DNA of 64,000 nt, taken from contig JAUWGH010000009.1 in NCBI GenBank assembly GCA_030606485.1, forward strand, positions 42,266 through 106,265, written 5' to 3'. The position numbers were made by a program, and so were the translations under genes. A model generated the notes under the pieces. The model ran no database searches, was not told where the DNA came from, and worked only from the letters and a program-made list of their open reading frames with translations. This DNA is from Promethearchaeota archaeon. GTDB lineage: Archaea > Asgardarchaeota > Lokiarchaeia > Sigyniarchaeales > SOKP01. Shown here one piece after another: positions 26,628 to 34,611 of the stretch. Each line of letters opens with the position of its first letter. Position 1 is the stretch's first letter.

Positions 26628-27935
26628 TTGGAAAAGAAGGAGTCAAAATATACAACGATTGAGGAAGCTCTGAAAAAGGGTTCTATTAATGTAAATTTGA
26701 GAGGTTGGGTATATAGAGAAAGAAAATCTAACAAATTTGTATTCATTGTTTTAAGGGACGAATCTGACATAATACAATGTGTTATATCTAAAAATAGAAA
26801 TCCAGAACTCTTTGAAAAAGCTGAAAAATTAACAATTGAATCTTCAATAAAGGTGTCTGGCGAATTAAAGAAGGATGAAAGGGCTCCCACCGGCTATGAA
26901 ATTTCCGTAACTGATTTAGAAATTATCCAAATTGCCGAACCGTTTCCAATTACCGAACATCAATCACCTGAACTTTTATATGATAATAGACATCTTTGGA
27001 TAAGATCAAGGAAATTAAACGCAGTTTTAAAAATTCGACACACAGTTGTTGGGGCTATTCATGGGTTTTTTAGAAATCATGGTTATTATGAATTTGACGC
27101 GCCAATTTTTCAACCTACCCAGTCCGAAGGTGGTGCTACATTATTTGAAGTTAAATATTTTGAAGATAAGATATATCTAAGCCAAACATGGCAATTATAT
27201 GCTGAGGCAGCGATCTTTTCCTTAGGAAAAATTTACAATATGGGACCAACTTTTAGAGCAGAAAGATCAAAAACTTCCAGACATCTAGCAGAATTTTGGA
27301 TGGCTGAAATGGAAGCTGCATGGATGGAGCTTGATGAGGTCACCGAAGTTGCAAAAGATGAGATCAGATTTATTTTACAAGAAGTTTTAAAACATAATAG
27401 GAAAGAACTTGAAATTTTAAAGAGAGATATTAAGCTGCTAGAGCATTATGCGAAAGCAGAATATCCTACAATTAAGTATGCAGAAGCTTTAGATATTCTT
27501 AATAACAAATACCAACTAAATGTTCCTTGGGGTAAGGATTTAAGAACCATTGAAGAAGAAAAAATCGCCGAACATTTTAAAGTTCCTGTGGTTATCACAC
27601 ATTATCCTATAGAAATTATGGGTTTTTATAAACCACCCAGTGAAGAAAATCCTAAAGAAGCATTATGTTTTGATATGTTAGCTCCAGAAGGATATTGTGA
27701 AATCATTGGTGGGTCAGAAAGAAATACTTTAGTTGACAACATGATAAAAAGATTAGAAGCAGATGGCGAAGATCCAAAAAATTATGAATGGTATTTTGAT
27801 TTGAGACGTTATGGTAGTGTTCCTCATTCAGGTTATGGTTTAGGTGTGGAAAGAGTAATCAGCTGGGTCTGCGGATTAGATAACATTAAAGATGCCATAC
27901 CTTTCCCTAGAACTATGCTTAGAAAAGCACCTTAA
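26628..27935 (+). CDS. asnS: asparaginyl-tRNA synthetase (archaeal type)
   Basis: The 435-residue class IIb synthetase has an OB-fold anticodon-binding domain (residues 15-105, LRGWVYRERKSNKFVFIVLRD) and a catalytic domain with motif 2 FRAERSKTSRHLAEFW and motif 3 GYGLGVERVISW. The stretches SEGGATLFEVKYFEDKIYLSQ and MLAPEGYCEIIGGSER fit archaeal AsnRS better than AspRS. It charges tRNA-Asn with asparagine. The start is a TTG at 26628, with GTGAT shortly before it. GatA and GatB genes follow on the same strand, which matters for how Asn and Gln are made on tRNA here. Confidence 0.85.
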   Translation: MEKKESKYTTIEEALKKGSINVNLRGWVYRERKSNKFVFIVLRDESDIIQCVISKNRNPELFEKAEKLTIESSIKVSGELKKDERAPTGYEISVTDLEIIQIAEPFPITEHQSPELLYDNRHLWIRSRKLNAVLKIRHTVVGAIHGFFRNHGYYEFDAPIFQPTQSEGGATLFEVKYFEDKIYLSQTWQLYAEAAIFSLGKIYNMGPTFRAERSKTSRHLAEFWMAEMEAAWMELDEVTEVAKDEIRFILQEVLKHNRKELEILKRDIKLLEHYAKAEYPTIKYAEALDILNNKYQLNVPWGKDLRTIEEEKIAEHFKVPVVITHYPIEIMGFYKPPSEENPKEALCFDMLAPEGYCEIIGGSERNTLVDNMIKRLEADGEDPKNYEWYFDLRRYGSVPHSGYGLGVERVISWVCGLDNIKDAIPFPRTMLRKAP

Positions 27936-28036
27936 TGTGGTACTACAGTAAAATTTTTTAGAAATTCACAATTATTTTGAATGAGCTATTTAAAAGATGC
28001 TTATTCTAAATTATTTAGAAGTATGGTTTGCTATTA

Positions 28037-29518
28037 ATGGAACTCTATAATTATATGGGATATGAATTAATCGAAAAAATAATCAAAAAAGATCTAACCG
28101 TTCAAGATTTAATTCAAGCGACATTTGACAGAATTGAGACAACTGATAATCTCCTTCATTCTTTTACAAATCTATCAAAAGATAGAGCACTCAAAAAAGC
28201 AAAAGAATATGATATAAAAATTCAAAAAGGTAAAAAAGTTGGAAGGCTTTATGGATTACCTTTAGCAAATAAAGATTTAATATGCATAAAAGGTTTTCCT
28301 ACGACTTGCTGTTCAAGAATACTGAAAGGTTATCATTCTCCATACAATGCTTTCGTCATCGAACGTCTAGTAGAACAAGAGGGAGCAATTCATATTGGAA
28401 ATACAAATATGGATGAATTTGCAATGGGAAGTTCTACAGAAAATAGCTGTTATGGTCCTACATACAATCCATGGGATATTTCAAGAGTTCCTGGAGGATC
28501 TAGTGGTGGTTCTGCGGCTAGTATCGCATCAGGACAAGCAATATTAGCTTTAGGAAGTGATACGGGTGGAAGTATTCGTTGTCCTGCTTCATTTTGTGGA
28601 GTTGTAGGATTAAAACCGACGTATGGAAGAATATCTAGGTACGGTTTAGTAGCATTTGCCAACTCATTAGACCAAATTGGATCAATAACTAAATGTGTAT
28701 ACGATTCAGCATTATTACTTGAGATTATGGCTGGTAAAGATCCCTTAGATTCCACTTCAGTAAATATAAATGTAGATAAATATACCGAAGAATTAAAAAA
28801 ACCAATCAATAAGAAGATTTTAGGGGTACCCGAAGAATTTTTTAGAGAAGGGATCAATAATGAAGTAAAAAGTTCAGTAAAAAAATCAATTGAAAAATTG
28901 GAAAGTTTAGGAACAACTACAGTTGAGGTGACAATTCCACATCTTGAATATACTGTTGCTACGTATTACTTACTCTGTATGAGTGAGGCAAGCTCGAATT
29001 TAGCGAGATATGATGGATTAAGGTATGGAAAAATGAGTCAAAATTTAAAAGGTGATGTTTATGACGTTTTTAGCAGAACCAGAAATGAAGGTTTGGGAGC
29101 TGAAGTAAGAAGAAGAATCTTTTTAGGTACTTATGCTTTATCTGCTGGATACTATGACATGTATTATATTAAAGCTCTGAAAGTGAGAACTTTAATCAAA
29201 AATGATTTTCAAGAAGCCTATAAAAAATGTGATTTTATTGTTTGTCCAACAATGCCCTCAACAGCGTTTAAAATTGGAGAGAAAGTAGATGATCCATTAC
29301 AAATGTACATGGATGATGCGTTAACATGTCCCGTTAACCTTGCTGGTTTACCTGCAATAACAATACCTTGTGGTTTTGACAGTAATGATTTACCTATAGG
29401 GTTTCAAATTATTGGCAACTATTTTGATGAAAAAGGTATTCTTAATATTGGATATCAATTAGAGCAAGAATTGAATATTTATCGAAAAACTGCACCAATT
29501 GTAAAAGGAGGTAAATAA
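28037..29518 (+). CDS. gatA: aspartyl/glutamyl-tRNA amidotransferase subunit A
   Basis: The 493-residue amidase carries the catalytic Ser-cisSer-Lys arrangement: LPLANKDLI (Lys), PGGSSGGSAASIASGQ (the two serines) and GSDTGGSIRCPASFCGVVGLKPTYGRISRYG. It releases ammonia from glutamine for the GatB kinase/transferase. The ATG at 28037 is used; a TTG three codons earlier is possible. The stop is followed after one base by the TTG of gatB, so the two are translationally coupled. No gatC was found in the window. Confidence 0.93.
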   Translation: MELYNYMGYELIEKIIKKDLTVQDLIQATFDRIETTDNLLHSFTNLSKDRALKKAKEYDIKIQKGKKVGRLYGLPLANKDLICIKGFPTTCCSRILKGYHSPYNAFVIERLVEQEGAIHIGNTNMDEFAMGSSTENSCYGPTYNPWDISRVPGGSSGGSAASIASGQAILALGSDTGGSIRCPASFCGVVGLKPTYGRISRYGLVAFANSLDQIGSITKCVYDSALLLEIMAGKDPLDSTSVNINVDKYTEELKKPINKKILGVPEEFFREGINNEVKSSVKKSIEKLESLGTTTVEVTIPHLEYTVATYYLLCMSEASSNLARYDGLRYGKMSQNLKGDVYDVFSRTRNEGLGAEVRRRIFLGTYALSAGYYDMYYIKALKVRTLIKNDFQEAYKKCDFIVCPTMPSTAFKIGEKVDDPLQMYMDDALTCPVNLAGLPAITIPCGFDSNDLPIGFQIIGNYFDEKGILNIGYQLEQELNIYRKTAPIVKGGK

Positions 29519-29519
29519 T

Positions 29520-30992
29520 TTGAGTCAAAATGATGAAGTGATGATAGGTTTAGAAGTTCATATTCAATTGACAAATCTTAAAACAAAACTCTTTTGTAGC
29601 TGTAACAATGATTATCGTGGTGCGGAACCTAATACATATGTATGTCCTATATGTATAGGTTTACCAGGTTCACTTCCTGTTGTTAATAAAAAAGTAATCA
29701 AATTTGCTATTAGATTAGCATTAGCATTAGATTGTAAAATAAATAATCAATTTTGGTTCTTTCGAAAGAATTATTTTTACCCAGATCTCCCTAAAGGATT
29801 CCAGATTAGCCAGTATAATAAAGCAGGGGGCAAAGCTTTTGCAGATGGGGGAAAAATAGCTATTAGATTAAATAATCATAAAAAAGATATAATCCTGAAT
29901 AGAATTCATCTTGAAGAGGATCCAGCACGATTAGTACATAAGGGAAGCATAGCAACTTCACCATTCACTTTAGTAGATTATAATCGTTCTGGTGTTTGTT
30001 TGATTGAAATAGTTACTGAACCTGTCATTAGATCTCCAGAAGAAGCCAGAGAATTTCTCAAACAATTAAAATCAATCGTTCAATATACTGGAATTTCTAA
30101 TCTCGGGCTTGAAGGTTCAGTTAGAGTCGATGCAAATGTTTCGATAAAGGGCTATGATCGCAGTGAAGTTAAAAATATCAACAGTTTTAAAGAAGTTGAA
30201 CGAGCTTTAAGACACGAAATTATTAGGCAAAAAAACATACTTAAAAGAGGAAAAAAATTAATTCAGGAAACAAGGCATTGGGATGATAAAAGAAGGATCA
30301 CAATTCCATTACGAACTAAGGAATTGGAGGAGGATTATCGCTATTTTCCCGAACAAGATTTAGTTCCAATAGAAATTAATAAAGATTTTATTCAAAAAGT
30401 TAAAAGTGAATTACCAGAAATGCCAAATGAGAGATCAATAAGGTTTCGAAAAGAATATGGATTAACTGAATTTGACTCATATAATTTAGTTTTGGATAAA
30501 AATTTCGCTGATTTTTACGAAGAAGGAGTAAAATCTTACCCATCTTTTGGCTCTGAAGAACATAAATTATATTGTAATTGGTTAATGAATGACATTTCGA
30601 GATGGTTAAATAATAATAATAAGACAATAAAAGAAACCAAAATAACACCAAAACATCTTGTAGATTTAATAAATACTATTAAAGATGGTAAAATAACCGG
30701 AAAAATAGCCAAATCTTTCATACCAGATCTTATGGTGGGAGTTAATGTTAAAGTTTTAATTGAAAAAACAGGTAAGAAAAGAATTTCTGATAAAGAATAT
30801 ATTCTTAAAATTGCAAAAGAAGTAATTATAAATAATCCGGAAATAATAAAAGATTTTGAAAAGAATCCACGAGCTTTAGAAGCCTTAATTGGAAAATGTA
30901 TGAAAAAAACAAAGGGTCGATTAGACCCAGAATTAACTCGGGAACTCTTATTAGACTTACTTTCTAATAAAATAAAAAAAATAGAAATATAA
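29520..30992 (+). CDS. gatB: aspartyl/glutamyl-tRNA amidotransferase subunit B
   Basis: The 490-residue protein begins MIGLEVHIQLTNLKTKLFC and has the paired cysteines of the zinc site (CSC and CPIC), the FRKNYFYPDLPKGFQISQY motif, and a C-terminal helical YqeY-like tail that contacts tRNA. GatB phosphorylates Glu- or Asp-tRNA and amidates it with ammonia from GatA. The start is TTG at 29520, seven bases after GGAGGT located in the end of gatA. Since AsnRS is encoded just upstream, the complex may be needed chiefly for Gln-tRNA or may be a second route to Asn-tRNA. Confidence 0.93.
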   Translation: MSQNDEVMIGLEVHIQLTNLKTKLFCSCNNDYRGAEPNTYVCPICIGLPGSLPVVNKKVIKFAIRLALALDCKINNQFWFFRKNYFYPDLPKGFQISQYNKAGGKAFADGGKIAIRLNNHKKDIILNRIHLEEDPARLVHKGSIATSPFTLVDYNRSGVCLIEIVTEPVIRSPEEAREFLKQLKSIVQYTGISNLGLEGSVRVDANVSIKGYDRSEVKNINSFKEVERALRHEIIRQKNILKRGKKLIQETRHWDDKRRITIPLRTKELEEDYRYFPEQDLVPIEINKDFIQKVKSELPEMPNERSIRFRKEYGLTEFDSYNLVLDKNFADFYEEGVKSYPSFGSEEHKLYCNWLMNDISRWLNNNNKTIKETKITPKHLVDLINTIKDGKITGKIAKSFIPDLMVGVNVKVLIEKTGKKRISDKEYILKIAKEVIINNPEIIKDFEKNPRALEALIGKCMKKTKGRLDPELTRELLLDLLSNKIKKIEI

Positions 30993-30997
30993 TTTGA

Positions 30998-31348
30998 TCA
31001 ACCAACTAAAGCTTTCTTTGCAGCATCTAATTTTAATTTAATTATTCCAAGCTTAGCTTCAGTAGTTGCAATTACACAGATAATGTTCCCAGCTACTTCA
31101 GAAAATAAAAGTTTACCGTTTGTATTTTCTAATGTAGCACTAATAAATGAACCTTGCTCTAATTCTTTTGTAGCTCTTTGACCTACTTTAAGAATCAAAT
31201 TAACCATGGCAGAGATTGCATCACTATCAATCCAGCCGGGAAGAGCTTCACCTAAAATTCCTGCAAATTTCTCAATTAAAACTGCTCCATGAACGCCTTT
31301 AATTTCTTTTAAGGATTCTAATATTCCTTTAATATTTTTCTCTCCCAT
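30998..31348 (-). CDS. roadblock/LC7 domain protein
   Basis: The 116-residue protein has the roadblock layout: helix, then ESLKEIKGVHGAVLIEKFAGILGEALPGWIDSDAISAMVNLILKVGQRATKEL, then strands GSFISATLENTNGKLLFSEVAGNIICVIATTEAKLGIIKLKLDAA. These proteins dimerise and bind small GTPases (MglB-MglA, Ragulator, dynein chains) and are abundant in Asgard archaea. The ATG at 31348 lies four bases after GTGAT; a GTG at 31357 overlaps that site. It is convergent with gatB. An MglA-type GTPase that could be a partner lies 20 kb away, though the genome probably has several. Confidence 0.85.
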   Translation of the reverse strand: MGEKNIKGILESLKEIKGVHGAVLIEKFAGILGEALPGWIDSDAISAMVNLILKVGQRATKELEQGSFISATLENTNGKLLFSEVAGNIICVIATTEAKLGIIKLKLDAAKKALVG

Positions 31349-31517
31349 AAAAATCACATTATATTCTAAGTAAGATAGGATTTTAAATTATATTTATAAG
31401 TATGTTAATAAAATTTAATTAAATTTAAAACTATTTTAATTTAACTAAAATATCCGTGTTTTTTACATGTTAATATTTTTGAAATAAAAAATAAAATTCC
31501 AATTAAATTATATTTTA

Positions 31518-31526
31518 TTTATAAAT
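31518..31526 (+). promoter_or_regulatory. TATA box of the acetyltransferase gene
   Basis: TTTATAAAT centred about 24 bases before the ATG at 31546, with no ribosome-binding site between. This is the arrangement of a leaderless archaeal transcript. Confidence 0.5.
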
Positions 31527-31545
31527 GGAACCGATTAAATAGACC

Positions 31546-32691
31546 ATGGTTAATATAACATATCGTCATTTTCATGAGGGAGACGACAAGCAACTTGCGA
31601 AATTATTTGTTGATGCGTTTCAAATGACTGGTATTTCACGAATTGATACAGAAAGCAAATGGCATTGGCGTTATCCTTCTGACCCAGATTTTGAACCTGA
31701 GATGATTCAAATTGCTGAAGATTCAGAGAATGATAGACTCGTAGGCATGGTTATTGTTAATCGAGTTGAAAGAGTGCTTTTTAATAGTAATGAGTATTTA
31801 GTAGGTGATGTTAATGATGTTAGCACAGATCCTCGTTATACGCGCCAGGGGATTGCAAAAAAATTAATGGAGATGGCATTTGATTATATGCAATCAAGGG
31901 ATTGCGATTACTCTATTCTTACAGCAGTTCCTAAAGGTTTTCCACGAAAAAAAATTTACTTAAAGATGGGATATAAAGATGTTGAACATGGGTACGCGAC
32001 CATCGGTTTTCCATATTTTCTTAAATTTATCAAAGATATGCCACTTTCTTCCCCAGCACTTCCCATATTTGCTACATTAAATTATGGTGGGAGATTTTTA
32101 AATCGATTAAGAATTAAATTAGACTTATCTTTTAGAAATTTTTCATATGAAATCGTGCATAACAACAGACATTGGGAAGTTATGGATGTCATAAATCGAA
32201 TTCTTTCAAAAAATTATACCGGTTTTTATCCATATGATCGAAAGATATATCGATGGATGCGAATCAACGTTCCCAATAAAGATTATGAGCCAACCTATGT
32301 TCTCATCAAAAAAAATGGTAATATAATTGGAGGAGGTACTCTTACAAGTTCTCGATTGGTCTCAAAAAAACTAAAATTCAAGTTTGGATTCTCCGTTCTT
32401 CATGAAATTTATCTTGATAAATCATTTTTCTTGAATAAAAGGGAATTGCATTTTGGGTATCTATATTTAATTGATAAAATTCTTAAAGCGGCAGTTCAAC
32501 GGAAAGAAGGAGCTTTTTTTTATCTAAGTATAAAATCTGATGTTGATTTAAGAAGGGCATTTACTAGTATAGGACTTTTACAACATCCCATGGAAGTTAT
32601 TATGTTAAAACCTATGAAAAATGGTTTATCAATCCCGAAATTTGAAAAACCTCTTTATTGTCCAACCTATTTATCAATGGGATTACCATAA
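31546..32691 (+). CDS. GNAT-family acetyltransferase (Eis-like, two-domain)
   Basis: Residues 1-150 of this 381-aa protein form a GNAT domain: the acetyl-CoA loop is in DVSTDPRYTRQGIAKKLMEMAFDYM, preceded by the strand LVGMVIVNRVERVLF. The remaining 230 residues look like a second, degenerate GNAT-like domain plus tail, an arrangement reminiscent of Eis-type proteins, but the match to Eis itself is not certain. Acetylation of an amine on a small molecule or protein is expected; the substrate is unknown. There is no signal or membrane segment. It probably has its own leaderless promoter. Confidence 0.75.
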   Translation: MVNITYRHFHEGDDKQLAKLFVDAFQMTGISRIDTESKWHWRYPSDPDFEPEMIQIAEDSENDRLVGMVIVNRVERVLFNSNEYLVGDVNDVSTDPRYTRQGIAKKLMEMAFDYMQSRDCDYSILTAVPKGFPRKKIYLKMGYKDVEHGYATIGFPYFLKFIKDMPLSSPALPIFATLNYGGRFLNRLRIKLDLSFRNFSYEIVHNNRHWEVMDVINRILSKNYTGFYPYDRKIYRWMRINVPNKDYEPTYVLIKKNGNIIGGGTLTSSRLVSKKLKFKFGFSVLHEIYLDKSFFLNKRELHFGYLYLIDKILKAAVQRKEGAFFYLSIKSDVDLRRAFTSIGLLQHPMEVIMLKPMKNGLSIPKFEKPLYCPTYLSMGLP

Positions 32692-32761
32692 CTTTTTTTA
32701 TATTTAATCTCAAATTATAAATAAAATTCCTTTTGTAAATTTAATTTTTGAGAAAATTATA

Positions 32762-33808
32762 ATGACACTCATAAAAGCAGGAATAATTGGAGCTGGAGTT
32801 GCAGGGGGTTGGCATGCATTATCCTTAAAAAAAATTCCTGAAAAAGTGCAATTAGCCTTTATTTGTGATATTGATGAAAAAAAGGGAAAACGTTTAAAAA
32901 GAACAAATAAAGAAGCTAATATTTTAACAGATTATAAGGAATTACTAGCGCGTGATGATATTGATACCGTTCACATCTGTTTACCCCATTTTTTACATGC
33001 AGAAGTAACAGTTGAGGCTGCAAAATATGGAAAACATATCTTATGCGAAAAACCAATCGCAAATACGTTGGAAGAGTGTGATAAAATGATCGAAGCAACT
33101 AAAAAAGCTGGAGTTAAATTAATGATTGCCGAAAATCAAAGATTCTTACCAGCACTAATAAAAATAAAAGAAATTATTGGAAAGGGGACAATAGGAGATA
33201 TTAAACTTGTTCGAACTTATGAGGGAGGTTCTGAAGTCGCCAGTATGTCTGACCCTAATTCTTGGAAATGTAAATGGATTGAAGGTGGTGGGGGTGCGTG
33301 GATGGATAGTGGAGTTCACAGGATTGCAGTGCTTAATTATTTAATAGGTGATATTAAAAGTATTAGTGGTCACGCAGAAAAATTGTTATCACAATGTGAA
33401 GGTAAGGCAGATGATAATTGCGTTATGAATGTCCAGTTTGAAAGTGGAGCATTAGGCGAGATCGCAATTAGTTTCACGGTTGCAAGTGATTGGAATTGCA
33501 GTTTAGAGCTATATGGAACAAAGGGAACAATTTTGGAAAATCATAATTGGGAAAAACCAATAAAACTATATTCAACATTACCGGGACCAAATAGATGTGA
33601 ATGGGTTGAACCTGAAGTATTTCATGAACCTTATCCTGGCTATTATCGAATTTCATTTCTTGAAGAAATAAAACATTTCTATGATTGCGTAATAAATAAT
33701 AAAGAACCTGAAATGAGTGGTGAAGATGGTAAAAAAGCATTGGAGATTGTTTTATTAGGTTATGAATCTGCAAAATCTGGTAAACGAATTTATAGAAAAA
33801 ATAAATAA
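32762..33808 (+). CDS. Gfo/Idh/MocA-family NAD(P)-dependent oxidoreductase
   Basis: The 348-residue protein has an N-terminal Rossmann fold (GIIGAGVAGGWHALSLKKI, then IDTVHICLPHFLHAEV) and the catalytic CEKPIANTLEECDKMI motif with the EKP lysine. The C-terminal beta-sheet domain contains the GGGGAWMDSGVHRIAVLNYL segment, with the aspartate and histidine expected in the active site. Members oxidise sugars, inositol or amino sugars. The sugar-type transporters and isomerase at 41-48 kb make a sugar substrate reasonable, but the genes are not adjacent. The stop codon region runs into the left SCP2 repeat. Confidence 0.88.
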   Translation: MTLIKAGIIGAGVAGGWHALSLKKIPEKVQLAFICDIDEKKGKRLKRTNKEANILTDYKELLARDDIDTVHICLPHFLHAEVTVEAAKYGKHILCEKPIANTLEECDKMIEATKKAGVKLMIAENQRFLPALIKIKEIIGKGTIGDIKLVRTYEGGSEVASMSDPNSWKCKWIEGGGGAWMDSGVHRIAVLNYLIGDIKSISGHAEKLLSQCEGKADDNCVMNVQFESGALGEIAISFTVASDWNCSLELYGTKGTILENHNWEKPIKLYSTLPGPNRCEWVEPEVFHEPYPGYYRISFLEEIKHFYDCVINNKEPEMSGEDGKKALEIVLLGYESAKSGKRIYRKNK

Positions 33809-33810
33809 AA

Positions 33811-34180
33811 AACATAAAAATAATAAAACTTAATCAACATTTAAAGGTGATTTTGATGGCTCCCACTGAAAAAATTAAAAATGCATTGAATAATTGGGCA
33901 AAAATGTTAGAAAACACTGAAATTGTAGATGAATTTGAAGAATATAATAATACCTTGCATTTATCTTTAATGATACAGATCTAAAATTACAATTAGTTTT
34001 TGAGAATAAAAAAGCTCGAATTGAAGATGGGTTTAATGAGAATGCTGATATGACTTTAGAAATGAGTTCTGAACTTTTTGGAGGTATTGTTAATAGAAAT
34101 GTTGCCCCAATAAAGGCTTTTATGGAAGGACATCTCAAAACAAAGGGAAATATGGCTGATTTACAGAAATTAGAAATATT
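33811..34180 (+). repeat. left copy of the SCP2-gene duplication (with promoter)
   Basis: Similar over its length to 38190-38573 in the same orientation, including the non-coding stretch ACATAAAAATAA, CTTAATCAA and TTTAAAGGTGATTTT before the ATG. The copies bracket the large surface-protein gene. Confidence 0.75.
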
Positions 34181-34229
34181 TAATTTTCTGCTTAAAATAA
34201 TGTTCAAATCTTTACTATATTATTATTAA
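33856..34229 (+). pseudogene. SCP2-like protein gene, frameshifted copy
   Basis: ATG 33856 with GGTGAT upstream opens MAPTEKIKNALNNWAKMLEN and runs 42 codons to a premature TAA. The other frame then continues the same protein: FIFNDTDLKLQLVFENKKAR, IEDGFNENADMTLEM, AFMEGHLKTKGNMADLQKLEIF, ending at 34229. The intact paralog at 38235 shows that one T is missing near 33963, where CATTTATC stands for CAnTTTATn. The C-terminal tail after KLEIF differs from the paralog. It is probably a dead gene unless the indel is an assembly error. Confidence 0.8.
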
Positions 34230-34558
34230 TTTTTCCTGGAGATAATAGTGATATATAAGGATTTGCAAGAATCTGACTTTTTTCTTTTTTTCCTTATCCC
34301 AAATTCGTGAAGTAGATAATTTCATAAAATTGACCCGCAATTTTTAAAAGAACCACCTGAAGGAAGATATAATGATTATAGAAAAAATTTAAAATATTTT
34401 GAAAAACGAAACAAATTATTGAATAAATAGCTCACTTGATTTCACTCTTAAATTTCTTCTAAGATTTATGAAAGTATAATCTCCAGAAAGCATTCTTGAT
34501 TTAAGTCTGTTATTTTCATGTTTGGTCATTTTTGAACTGGGAGAAGAAAAAACCTAGA
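34230..34558 (+). other. intergenic stretch with a short gene remnant
   Basis: No intact gene is present. A 35-codon open piece at 34323-34430 reads HKIDPQFLKEPPEGRY and so on to a stop, preceded directly by an in-frame TAA. It looks like the C-terminal scrap of a lost gene of unknown family. The rest is AT-rich with no recognised signal. Confidence 0.35.
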
Positions 34559-34577
34559 TCGATATTTTTGTCGATAT
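34559..34577 (+). promoter_or_regulatory. possible operator: TCGATAT direct repeat next to the TATA box
   Basis: TCGATAT occurs twice with 12-base period (34559-34565 and 34571-34577), one base before the TATA box of the surface-protein gene. The spacing of about one helical turn fits a regulator binding one face of the DNA. Inference only. Confidence 0.35.
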
Positions 34578-34578
34578 A

Positions 34579-34588
34579 TTTATATAAA
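34579..34588 (+). promoter_or_regulatory. TATA box of the surface-protein gene
   Basis: TTTATATAAA centred 28 bases before the ATG at 34612; there is no ribosome-binding site in between, so the mRNA is probably leaderless. Confidence 0.55.
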
Positions 34589-34611
34589 ACATTAACAAAT
34601 TAGTATATGTT

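Noticed and set aside
26628..27935. Aspartyl-tRNA synthetase
   Set aside because: The SEGGATLFEVKYF and LAPEGYCEIIGGSER stretches match archaeal AsnRS more closely.
30400..30721. Minus-strand frames inside gatB
   Set aside because: They are shadows of the well-conserved gatB frame.
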